From contig JAAOMT010000352.1 in the NCBI GenBank assembly GCA_016748015.1, forward strand, positions 1 through 64,000: a stretch of 64,000 nt of DNA, written 5' to 3'. The position numbers and the translations under genes were made by a program. Under the pieces are notes generated by a model that saw only the letters and a program-made list of their open reading frames with translations, was not told the origin of the DNA and searched no databases. Shown here one piece after another: positions 48,272 to 58,816 of this stretch (positions within the stretch are counted from its first letter, which is position 1; each line of letters begins with the position of its first letter). The DNA comes from Geosiphon pyriformis. Its lineage: Eukaryota > Glomeromycota > Glomeromycetes > Archaeosporales > Geosiphonaceae.

Positions 48272-51200
48272 TAGGCACACCTCAGAAAAGTAAAAGTGCA
48301 AGCCAACCAGAAAAAAACCTCTTTTATGCTTTTAATTTAACTAATAATGACCATAACATGAATGAACTAGCAATCAACACTTCTGAATCAACAAGAAAAA
48401 AAAAGAAAGCCAAGGTTGATTTTGTTCTGGACTTAAACAAAGCATCCACATCAACTGCTAATAACAATAAGCCACTAAAGGCTAAAGTTTTTAAAAATTT
48501 TTCAAAGCTGGAACCTCCAGAAATTATACAAAAATCTGGTCCTTATTTTATTGTTAAAGATCTTATAGAAACCCCAGCTTACATCATCTTTGACCAGTTA
48601 ATGACCCATTTACAATTCAGAAAAAACTTTTACAAATCCTTGATCCCAAAGAAAAAGACATTAAAAACCAACAAGTGTCCTTGCCAAGCTGAACTTACTG
48701 ACAACAGTAATATTATTCCTCTGATTTGCAAAGTCCAAGTGGCTGACTACTTTATTGATTTAATTCTAGACAGTAGATCATCTGTTAGTGTAATTGTCAA
48801 ACACTTTTTAAAAGCTATTGGAAAAAAGATTGATGAACTTTCAACCAGACCAATAACCAATGTGCATGATAATAAAAAGAAAGGGCTTGGTATAGCCAAA
48901 GCTGTTTCTGTTTGTATTAATAACATTAGCATTGAAACTGACATGGAAATATCTGAAGCAAAAGAATACACCATAATTGTTGGCAATAAGTGGTTTAAAA
49001 AAGCCAAAGCACTACTTGACTATAAATCTTGTGAACTAATTATCAGATATAGTTAGAAACCTATTGTGGTTAAGTGCTATGATTGGACAACTCCTCCAGT
49101 AACTAAGCAAAACCAAGAAGAAAAACAATTAAATAAATCAAATAATGATGAGAGTAATAAAGAAGAAGATTAAAAAAAACAAAAAGAAACTGCTGAACTT
49201 ACTTATACTATCTTCACCAGCAATGGCAAGCCACTAGACAATATTAAAGCTGACAAAAAAAGAATTATGGTAAATGACAAGCTAATCTGATGGCCTTACT
49301 ATGATATCCTCAAAGGAACCTTTGATAGAAAACCTGGCAAAAAAACCAAATACAGCTATTAATAGCATAGTCCTTGTGTCAGGTGCTGGTGTAATAAATC
49401 TTTGTATTTTTCTAGTAATAAATACAAGTTCTGTCTGATCTATTACAAAGATTGAGAGCCAATTAGTTTGATACTCAGAGAAGAACTAAAAGAAGTACAG
49501 AAGTCTTTTAAGAATAAACCACCTGAAATCCAATCATTAGTTGTAAAACAAAAAGAACTTTCTCTTGAAGAAAAAAAAATAGATATTGAAAATCTGTTGG
49601 CTAGAAATAGCCCAATTATCTCAAAAGAAGGTAATACTCCTAGATAAACCCATATAATACAACACACTATTACCACCAAAGAAACTCATCCAATCTATTT
49701 GAAATCTTATCAATCCAATCAATACAATGATAAATTCATCAAAAAAGAGATAACCCGAATGAAAAATCTTGAATTCATACAAAAAACCAAAAGTGAATGG
49801 GCTTTTCTAGTTGTAGTAATATCCAAAAAAAATGGAATCCTACATTTTTGTGTTGACTACTGCCAATTAAATGTCATCACTATAAGAAACATGTACTCAC
49901 TCCTCAAAATTGATGCAATATTAGATAAATTCAATGATGCTGCTTTCTTCTTAACCATTAACTTAACTGCTGGATTTTGGCAAGTAGAGATAGATCCAGA
50001 AAGTAGAAAGAAAACTGCTTTTATTATCAAGTATGGCACTTATGAATTCACAGTCATGCTTTTTGGTCTCATCAATACTCCTCCTATCTTTCAATGCCTA
50101 ATGAACAAAGTGTTTGAATTAGTAAAAGAAAACTTTGTTTTGGTCTATTTAAATAACATAATGGTATACTCAAAAATCTGGGATGAATATTTTGAACACT
50201 TGCAAAAGGTTTTTAATCTTCTTAGAAATGCTAGTCTTAAAATAAATTCAATTAAATCTTTTTTTGGATGACAATCCACCCAATTTTTTGGTCATTTTAT
50301 TACAAAAGATGGAATCTTCCTTGATCCAGCCAAAGTTGCAAAAAGTTTAAAACATCAGACAACCAATAAATGTTTCTAAACTATACTTTTTCCTTGGTTT
50401 GGCTTCTTATTATTACAAATTTATCAAGAATTTTTCCAAAATCACCTTCCCTTTCAATCAACTACTCAGGAAAAATGTTAATTATTACTAAGGCACATAT
50501 CAGCAAAAAGCTTTTGAAATTCTGAAGGAAAAACTTGTTACTAAACCAATTCTTAAACAACTTGATTTGAACCAATCTTTTATTCTGTACACTAATACAT
50601 CTGGCTATGGACTTGGTGCTGTTTTTTCACAAAAAAATGAAAATAGCAGAGAACATATTATAACATATGTCAATAAAACTCACACATCAGCAGAAAAGAA
50701 CTATTCAATTACTGAACAAGAATGCTTAGCAGTAGTATAAACTACTAGTTACTAAGATCAATATCTTCTTAGTGTAAAATTTTTAGTGATAACAGATCAT
50801 TAAGCCTTGGTTTGGCTATGTAACAAAAAAAAGCTGGAACATAAACAGATAACTTGCTGAATATTCTATTTGGATGAATTTGACTATAACATTCAATATT
50901 ACAAAGAAGCAAATCATCAAAATACCAATGCTTTCTTTAGACTTATCATCCAGTAATAGTATAAATTTCCAACCAAACCAACTTAATTATTAGTAACTTT
51001 CTTACAAACAAAAATGATAATGAACTTGAACAACTATTTTGTTTTAATAGAATTTTTGAATAAAGAACAATACCTACCAAAATACATTTGATAGCAAAAA
51101 GAACATTTGTGTAAACAATCTAATTTCTATTTGATTTGCCAGAACCAACTATATATAAAAAATAGAAAAAATTCTAACTACTCCCAGAAAGTTATTAGAT

Positions 51201-52340
51201 TTGAAGAAAAAAAAATTGTGATCTACAACATGTATATTGATTTATTAACTAGACACTTTGGAAAAACAAAAACAATTCAGAAAATTTTAGCTTGCTATTA
51301 TTAGCCTATTTTAGAAAAAAACATTGCTGAATACATCAAAACCTTTAACACCTGCCAAAAAAAAGACAAACCCAACCAAAAAAAAGATATCTATCCAATC
51401 TCTGTTGGCCAACCATTTAACAGAATTGGTATAGATGTTGTTAAACTCTTAACAATAATTCTTGATGGCAATAAATACATTATTACAGCTACTGATTATC
51501 TTACAAAGTGAGTAGAAACAAGAGCCACTCCAGACCAAATAGCAGTCTCAATAGCCAATTTCATTTATAAAGACATCATCTGCTATTATGACTGCTCCAA
51601 AGAACTTTTATCTAATAGAGAAAGAGCTTTTTTCAGTATACTGGTTGAAGAACTTTGTAGAAAAATGAGAATATATAATAAACTTTCTTTTTCTTATCAC
51701 CTTTAAACAAATGACCTAGTAGAATGTTTTAATAGAACACTATATGAAACCTTAGCCAAAACCAGTGAAAAAACAAACTTATGAGACAAAGTACTGTTTT
51801 TAGCTTTGTTTGTTTATAAAACTGTGAATTATGACATAACAAGTTATGAATCTTTTTATCTGTTCTATGGATACATGACAACACTACCAATAGAAATTGA
51901 CATTAAAACAATACCCTTTGAAGAAATCACAATAAGAAATTATAAAAACATTTTGTAAAAAAAACTTGATACTATTCTTGACTTCTTAGTAAAAGCACAA
52001 ATAATTGCTTTTAAAAAAATAAAACAGTTCCAAAAAAAGCTTAAGAAAAAGAAAACTTATAAAACACTTTCCTTAAGTGTTGGTAACTTAGTATTGGAAT
52101 ATTGTTTAAACAGAGACAATGTCTATGATAATAAATTTTCTAACTAGTAAAAAGAACTCTTTATAATCAACAAAGTTTTAAACAATGGTTCTTATATTCT
52201 TTAAGATCAATCTGGAACAATCTTTAATAATTATTCTGTTTATGATATACAGCTTAAGAAATATTATAAACGACCTGATTGGTTGTTTGTTGTGATAATA
52301 CTGACTCAAATAATTAGCAAAAATCAATTATAAATAAATG
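48272..52340 (+). pseudogene. pol: Pol of element C: protease, Cys module, RT, RNase H, integrase
   Basis: The protease lies in the open piece 48,358-49,056 (VADYFIDLILDSRSSVSVIVKHFL; DSG is DSR, a GGA to AGA change; then IIVGNKWFKKAKALLDY). The Cys-rich module follows at about 49,376-49,440 (CVRCWCNK, KYKFC). RT (49,560-50,350) has ITRMKNLEFIQKTKSEWAF, FCVDYCQLNVI, NLTAGFWQVEID, and VYLNNIMVYSK, where both Asp of YLDD are Asn. A one-base insertion near 50,335 shifts the frame. RNase H follows at about 50,540-50,950, then integrase (51,107-51,304 and downstream: NMYIDLLTRHFGKTKTIQK, later GIDVVKLLTI and ECFNRTL). The end of integrase, DWLFVVIILTQIISKN, overlaps the next ORF. Confidence 0.88.
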
Positions 52341-53030
52341 TATTATTCCCAAAACAGAAGTATCTTTAATTAACATAAATAATTATTTCCTGGATTAAAA
52401 CATTCAAAATGTCTTCTATACTCTTTATGTATATTGGATCAAAAACTATTTAAATGCTACTCTGATCATTGGAAAACAAACCACTATAACTGATAACAAT
52501 AGAACACATATTGTTATTAAACCAAAAAAAACCACTACCAGAAGAAAAAAAATTGGTAACAAAATAGATAAATATCTGCTAAAAAGTATAACAGTAGCAA
52601 TACTTTCATCTTTTAACACAATTGGAAAAACAATTCAAGAAATTTTGTCCATAGACAAAAACTTGTTATATAAAAGGCAACTAAAACTTTATGGTCACCT
52701 TGGTGAAATCATAGAGGACATAAAACTAATGAAGAAAACAACTTTAGAGATACAGACAAAAATTTTGGACATTATATAATTAGATGTTCTAAAAGTTTTA
52801 ATTGTTGCTAAAAGAGCCAAAACTCTTATACAAAAATTTGGTTTCTTGGATACAAAACTTATTTTGCCTTAAATATTATATACCTTATTCATAAAAAATT
52901 TAACAAACTAGTTAGCTTTAAGTTAAACAAAACTTTTCAAATAGATTCCATCATAAATAGCTTGATTTCATTGAAGCTCAATCTCTTTGAAGAGGATGAT
53001 GTTATAATTGAAACTCATCCTTTTTATTAA
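52285..53030 (+). pseudogene. Post-integrase ORF of family 2, copy in element C
   Basis: It is co-linear with 12,347-13,099. The frame begins LVVCCDNTDSNN, crosses stops at Gln positions, and contains INNYFLD, ATLIIGKQTTITDNN, NKIDKYLLKSITVAILSSF, IVAKRAKTLIQKFGFLDTK and NSLISLKLNLFEEDDV, ending at TAA 53,028-53,030 about 30 nt inside the right LTR. As in element A, no ATG is present at the start and ATA occupies the likely position. No known domain is recognised. Conservation between two diverged copies in one frame argues that it was a real protein. Confidence 0.7.
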
Positions 53031-53691
53031 TTATTACATGTATTAATTACTAATATTATATAATTAACCACTTTATTTTTAGATAATAATTATTGATCTG
53101 ATCAATAATCTGACTGTTGATCTGATTATTGACCTAGTCATTGACCTGATCATTAATCACTTTTGATAGCTATATAAGCAATGAATCACTTAGTTGTAGA
53201 AATACATATCAGAAATCAAGAAAATAAAATAAATAAAATAACAACTTTTATCTTAATTTTTTTTTTATTGCTAATTTCTTTTTTTCTATCTTCAAGTATT
53301 TGAACATCTTGGAATAAAAAATTACTTGTTGGTTATTCTTTACTTTTTTTCTGAAACATGTAATTGTAGCATTTAAAGATTATTAAATAAAATGTGACTG
53401 AAAAGTACATCTAATACCTAATATTAAATTATAAGAGTACTGACATGAGACATAGAATTATACCAGTATGTGATTATTTGTTAACAGTACAGACTATTCC
53501 TTTACCTTCAAATTCTCTAGTTATCTTTTAAAAAGTATAGCAATTGAGATATTTTATAAGACTGATTTTGCACATTAAATCTATACTCATTCAATTCACT
53601 TTTTGAAGTTGAATTCCCTTTGATTCTTTTCATCACCCTACAATTTTGTTGTCCCTTGCTATTTGTTAGCTTGTAACTTCAATTCATAACA
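53000..53691 (+). repeat. Right outer LTR of B/C (family 2)
   Basis: It starts with the intact TGTTATAATTGAAACTCAT after the purine-rich GAAGAGGATGA and ends CATAACA, followed by GTAT (duplication of 40,879-40,882). Its length (692 bp) and array (73 bp, 53,086-53,158) equal those of the left outer LTR. Confidence 0.9.
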
Positions 53692-54040
53692 GTATTTTTA
53701 TATTGTATTAAAATAAAAAAACAATAGAATAAAAAGTTTGATTTCAAATAGAACAATCTATTTTACATTAAAAAAATTCTAAAAAACAGAGCACACAAAT
53801 TAAGATAAAACAATAAAATTTTGGTCAAAACAGTATATAATAATTGATTTAACCCATATTACAACAAAATATTATTAGTTATTAATAATATTTTACAATT
53901 AAAAGTACAAAAAATACTAGTTAAACCAAATAAAATTTTATAAAACTTAGAATTAATTATAATTATTAAAGCAAATACATAAATTAGATTTGTTAAAGCT
54001 ATATAAAGATCTAATACACAACAAAAAAAAAAACTAAAAA
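53692..54040 (+). pseudogene. pol: Integrase C-terminus of element D, continued
   Basis: GTATTTTTATATTGTATTAA and the following 150 bases align base for base with 1,846-2,000 of element F (integrase C-terminal domain, KQWSRKFDPKWDRSFHIEE), with C to T and G to A changes. It continues the gene cut at 40,882 and runs into the post-integrase protein. Confidence 0.82.
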
Positions 54041-54669
54041 ATAAAAATTATAAACAATATTTACTTAATAATACAATAATTATTTTAAATTATAAAACAA
54101 AGAGTTGAATATAAAAATCATAATTAATAAACAAATTATTTAATATAAAAACACAGAAAAAAAACAAAAACTCTAAAATAATCTATAATATTAAGTATAT
54201 TTATCATCAAAAAATATAGTAAATAAAATAATAGAAAAAGTAAAAACAATATTAAAAAATTCAATAATAACTACAACATATTAGGAAATAACCAAAAAAA
54301 ACTAGAATTAATAAACACAACAATTTTCTAAGAACTTTTGCTATTATTACTTAAAAAAACAGCTAAATATTCAGAACTTATATATAAATAAAACCAAATA
54401 AATGTTTAATTCAATTATATTATAGCAGATAAAATGGCTTAATCATATATACAAAAGCAATCTATCAATTACAAACAGGATTTTAAGATTGTCTAAAATT
54501 ATTATTATATTTAATAATAAATATAATAATAATTAACCAATAAAAAAAAATCACCAATTTTTAGTTTAAAAAATTATGGACCAGAATTATCAATACAATT
54601 CTAAAAAAAAAAGTAATAAAGTTAATTCAAAAAGAAGACTTAGAAGATTTTAATAAAGCTTAATATTAA
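54041..54669 (+). pseudogene. Post-integrase protein of family 1, copy in element D
   Basis: The start position holds ATA where element E has ATG (IKIINNIYLIIQ against MKITNNIHSLIQ). After a small indel it reads IKIIINKQII, then NKIIEKVKTIL, FSKNFCYYYLKKQLNIQNLYINKTK, and ends EDLEDFNKA-stop-Y-stop at 54,667-54,669, where E and F end AQY-stop. It lies directly before the D 3' LTR, as in the other copies. Many Gln codons are stops. Confidence 0.68.
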
Positions 54670-54680
54670 AAAAAATATAT

Positions 54681-55447
54681 TATTACTTATATAATAATAA
54701 AAAATAATAAGTTAAATAAATAGTCAATTAAAATAAGTGTAATAAAAAAAAATTTCAGAATTTCTCTCAACTAGAATTTTAGGATTTTAAAATTCCAATA
54801 ATATTCTTACCAAAAATTACAAAATTCCAAAATTTCAAAAATCTTTATAGAAAAAATTCAAAAAATTCAAAAAATTTCATATAATAAAGATTATATATAT
54901 AATAGTAAAAATAAAAAAAACAAACAAACCAGAATTAAAGACAAAAATTTAAAACTTAGTCTTTTTTTCTTTTTATTTATTTCAAAAATTAGTTTGTTAT
55001 TATTTAATATTTATCATATTAGCAATTTATACCAATAATAACTAATATTTAACCACATTAAAACAATAACTTTTGATCATAACTATTAACAAAATACTAA
55101 TTTTTTAATTTTTTTTTATTTTGTTTATTGTGTTTACTAATTAAAAAAAAATTTGAGTATTGAACTTTTAATATCAAAAATAGGTTGATAAAAAACCTGT
55201 AAAACAAAAATAAAAATTAAAAAGATAGCTTATCAAAAAAGTATAACTGTCAGATTAAATTAATTATTATACTAAAGAAAAAAATTTACAAAAGACAACA
55301 TCAATTAAATTTTTGTTTATTATACAAAAAACTTAGCCAAAATCTTCAGATTACAAAAACTTTCAAAATTTATTATTATCAATATCTATTGAACATTAAA
55401 TTATAGATTTGTTATTTATTTCAACCACCAAATAATTATCTATAATA
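54681..55447 (+). repeat. 3' LTR of element D (family 1)
   Basis: It starts TATTACTTATATAATAATAA, just after the decayed polypurine tract, and ends CTATAATA. It pairs with 23,689-24,489 (same GAATTCC-type array and same order of T-rich and AACTTAGCC segments). The following TTAT may be the target duplication. Confidence 0.82.
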
Positions 55448-56260
55448 TTATCTTTTTAGTATAATATTTTGATTTATATATAACAGCTAATTATACTAGC
55501 AAAGTTTTAACAGACTTGTATATTTATATAATAAAGACTATATACAAATACTTTTTTATTGTTATTAAAATAATAAATACTATTTTACTATTTTATGTAT
55601 AGATTACAACAAAGTTGAGTTTTTAGATTATAGCTTTGTCTATGACTCTAACTCTTTTGTTTGCAAAATTTACTGGCTAATTAAGTAATACTTTAAAGAT
55701 TTTTAACTAATACCAATTTATTATTAATGTTTGTTCTTTAAATATTGTATCTTAGTGATAATAATATTGGTTTGTATTTAATTTTGTGTAAAAATTTTGT
55801 GTTTGAGTTTTGGTTAGTTAAGACTAAGTTTGTTTTTGCTAATATTAAGTTGACTATTTTATATCTAATTAAGTTTGTTTAAAATTTTATTATTAATTAT
55901 AACAAAAATATGGTTGTTTAATTCAAAGCTTTATATTATAATAAAAACCAATAGTATTCTGCCTAGTGTTAAGTCTAAAACACTATTTAAAGTTTTTCAG
56001 CTTTTTTTTCCAAAGAAGTAATACTTTTGTTGAATATAATTAAAAATTAAACTGTTAATTTTGGTTTTAAGACTAGACAATTGTTTTTTATTTATATTAA
56101 TTATAATATTTTTGTTAATATAATGTATAATATAGTCTTAACCAATTAAATAGCTAGTTATATATAAAAAAATATGTAATTCTTATTTAATTTAAAATTT
56201 TAAACAATTGTATTATATTAGATAATAATCAAATTATATTATAATAATAATAATAATAAT
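55448..56260 (+). mobile_element. Old LINE L0, right half
   Basis: It continues L0 after the D insertion, from the segment following RNase H (TTATCTTTTTAGTATAATATTTTGATTTA, L1 33,280-33,310) through the zinc/C-terminal region to the 3' tail (TATAGTCTTAACCAATTAAATAGC, then AAAAAATATGTAATTC, about 56,120-56,220) and a (TAA)n-like end near 56,236-56,262. No ORF survives. Confidence 0.75.
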
Positions 56261-56349
56261 AAAATATAACCAAAATAATTAATAATTTGCAGAAATAACT
56301 TGTAGTTTGATAAAATATTAAAAAAAAGTATTAAATTATAAAATAGTAC

Positions 56350-57048
56350 TATTATAATTGAAATTCATAGTTTTTATTAGTTATTACATATATTAACTAC
56401 TAATATTATATAATTAGTTATTTTATTTTTAGATAGTAATCATTGATCTAATCAATAACCTAATTATTGATCTAGTTATTAACTTGATCATTGATCTAAT
56501 TATTAACTTAATTATTAACTACTTTTAATAGTTATATAAATAATAAGTTTTTTAAATGTAGTAAAATATGTAGTAATTAATTAAGAATAAATAAAATAAC
56601 AACTATTATCTCAATTTTTTTTCTATTATTTATTCTCTTTTTTTTATCTTCAAGTATTTGAACATCTTAGAATAAAAAATTATTTGTTGATATTTACTTA
56701 CTTTTTTTTAATTTGTATAATTGTAGTATTTAAAAATTATTGAATAAAATATGACTGAAGAATATATCTAATACTTAATATCAAATTCTAAGAATGCTGA
56801 TATAAGGCATAGAATTATACCAGTGTATTATTATTTGTTGACAGTACAGACTATTTCTTTACCTTCAGATTTCTCAGTTATTTTTTGAAAAGAATAACAA
56901 CTGAGATATTTTATAATACTGATCTTTCATATTAAATTTATACTCATTTAATTTGCTCTTTAAAGTTGAATTTTCTTTGATTAATTTTATTATTCTATAA
57001 TTCTGTTTTCTCTTGCTATCTATTAGCTTGTTACTTCAATCCATTACA
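56350..57048 (+). repeat. Family-2 LTR, alone
   Basis: It starts TATTATAATTGAAATTCAT and ends CATTACA (699 bp), with a 12-mer array (56,436-56,520) and TATATAAA. The flanks GTAC (left) and AGAA (right) do not match, and no internal region of family 2 adjoins. It may be a solo LTR that took part in a later rearrangement, because the DNA to its right is a gag leader without its own LTR. Confidence 0.82.
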
Positions 57049-57858
57049 AGAAGCAGAATTTACTAATTTTTATAGTGAATTACTTTAGAGCATTATACTT
57101 CTATAAAATTATTTGTTCACACCAATAATTACAAAAATCAATAAAAAAATTAAAAAACACACCAAACAGAAATTTTTTATTATCTTTGTAGACAACAACA
57201 AAGGAAAATTACAAACACCAATAAAAACACCAAGAAATATACAACCATTTACTTAAAAGAAACCAAAAGTAATTTCATTTATACACTTATCTTATCACCA
57301 TATGCCTAGAAGTACTATTAATATACTATTAGAAAATATATTATCATTAGTAAAAACACTATCAACAAGAATAACATTCCAAAGCAAACAAAAAAAAGTC
57401 AATTTATTGGGAACTTATAGCAATTACTTTGAAAGATTCAAATTGTGATTACCAATACCATCAGAATTTCAATCATCATTATCTCAATCCAATTTTGGAG
57501 CTACCAGCTCTTGAAAAATAACTGACTCAAAAAAAGAGAAAAACGAATATCAGAAATTTAATTATCAAAACCCAATCTTAGAAAACCCAAAAATCCAAAC
57601 TCTGATTATTTAGGTCCAACAAAACTTGAATAATTCAAATCCAGCTTCTATTGTTTCTCAAAACTTACCTTCAGTAATTATAATTGATCTACTACTAGTT
57701 GTATTAATCACAAAATCACCACAATAGTCACAACTACTATCCCAATAACAACAACAATTTTAACAACTACAACTGTTACCAATGGCATACACTTCTATTG
57801 TCAAGTTAGAAAAGTTTACCAGCAAAGAAGACAATATCCAAGTTTGGCTTAATAACAT
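57049..57858 (+). pseudogene. gag: Family-1 gag leader and N-terminus fragment
   Basis: It aligns with the D leader (24,820-24,940 and 25,890-26,270) and then starts a well-preserved gag at ATG 57,782: MAYTSIVKLEKFTSKEDNIQVWLNNI, cut at 57,858 by the minus-strand LTR of element E. It is less decayed than D. Its own 5' LTR is missing; a family-2 LTR takes its place. Confidence 0.75.
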
Positions 57859-58803
57859 TGTTACAAGTGATAATTTAGAATCTAGAAGCAAATAACAAAC
57901 TCATAACTTGGTGCTCAATAACTGATATAGTTGGTAATATTTGAAGGTTTTAGTAATCTGAAGGTTTTAGTTAAGTCTTTTGTATAATAAACAGAAATTC
58001 AATATTGATATCTTGGTGTAATGTTTTTAGTTTTCTCAACTCTTGAGTTAATGTAATTTGTTGTCTATTGTTTCCCAAAATATCTATATTTTATCAATTT
58101 CTTTTTTAGTTTGGTGGTCAGTATCTTTTGATAAGCTATCTTTAATCTTAAATGTCTACTTTTATTCCTGGGTTTTTTACTAGTGCTATATCCTGATATT
58201 AGTACTCTGTGCATTAATTTTTTAATCAATTAGTAAATTTACAATAAACAAAGAAAATAAAAAAAATAATAAAAATAATAAAAAGAGAATAAAAAAATAA
58301 GCCAAGTCAAGAAAAAGTTAGTATTCCATAAATAATCATGATCAAGAGCTATTGGTTTAGTATATTTAAGTATTAACAACTATCAACATGAGTTGTTGAT
58401 AGTAAAAAGATAGATTGTGATGTTTAATAAATATTTTATTGATATTTGATGTTTCCACTTTAAGTCATAGAATACTATCATATAAAAAAATGGATGAGAA
58501 ATTAGAACTGGAGATTCTAACTAAAGATTCTGTCTTTTTTTGCTTCTAATGTTATTACTATATATACATAAATTTCATTGTATAAGATTCTTTGAATTTC
58601 TCAATTCTCTAGCCAGAAATTCTGGGATTTCTTAAGAGGAATTCTGGAATTCTGGAATCCTGTAATTCCTTATATGAGAATTCTGTAATTCTGAAATCCT
58701 GCAATTCCTTTAAGAAGAATTCTGGAATTTTATTTTTACTATGTTTTATTCTAATTGGCTAATTAATGTACTAATATATAATTCTTATATTCTATAAATA
58801 ACA
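57859..58803 (-). repeat. 3' LTR of element E (family 1, GAATTCC-array subtype)
   Basis: The plus strand starts TGTTACAAG and ends AATAACA (945 bp). It shares the ends and central block with the LTR of F, but its U3 array (58,612-58,728) is of the GAATTCC type. It is inserted in the gag fragment ending at 57,858. Confidence 0.9.
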
Positions 58804-58816
58804 TTATTTCCTCTTT

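Larger units (their letters stand above)
40883..53691 (+). mobile_element. Family-2 Ty3/Gypsy composite B/C with three LTRs
   Basis: The order is LTR (40,883-41,574), gag, protease, RT start, LTR (45,916-46,707), gag, protease, RT, RNase H, integrase, post-integrase ORF, LTR (53,000-53,691). Outer LTRs are both 692 bp with a 73-bp 12-mer array, and share the GTAT duplication; the middle LTR is 792 bp with a 158-bp array. The simplest reading is that a second family-2 element inserted into RT of the first, and recombination between their homologous internal regions then removed the inner 3' LTR. The whole interrupts integrase of element D. Confidence 0.85.
23689..55447 (+). mobile_element. Family-1 Ty3/Gypsy element D, interrupted by three insertions
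   Basis: D has a 5' LTR (23,689-24,489), leader, gag, protease, dUTPase region, RT, RNase H, integrase, post-integrase protein and 3' LTR (54,681-55,447) in order on the plus strand. Insertions at 27,211-34,113, 35,237-36,893 and 40,883-53,691 split it; removing them and one copy of each duplication leaves about 10.4 kb. The flanks TCAT (23,685-23,688) and TTAT (55,448-55,451) differ by one C to T and can be the 4-bp target duplication. The integrase is cut mid-gene at 40,882 and resumes at 53,692, which proves continuity. Every gene is heavily AT-converted. Confidence 0.85.
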
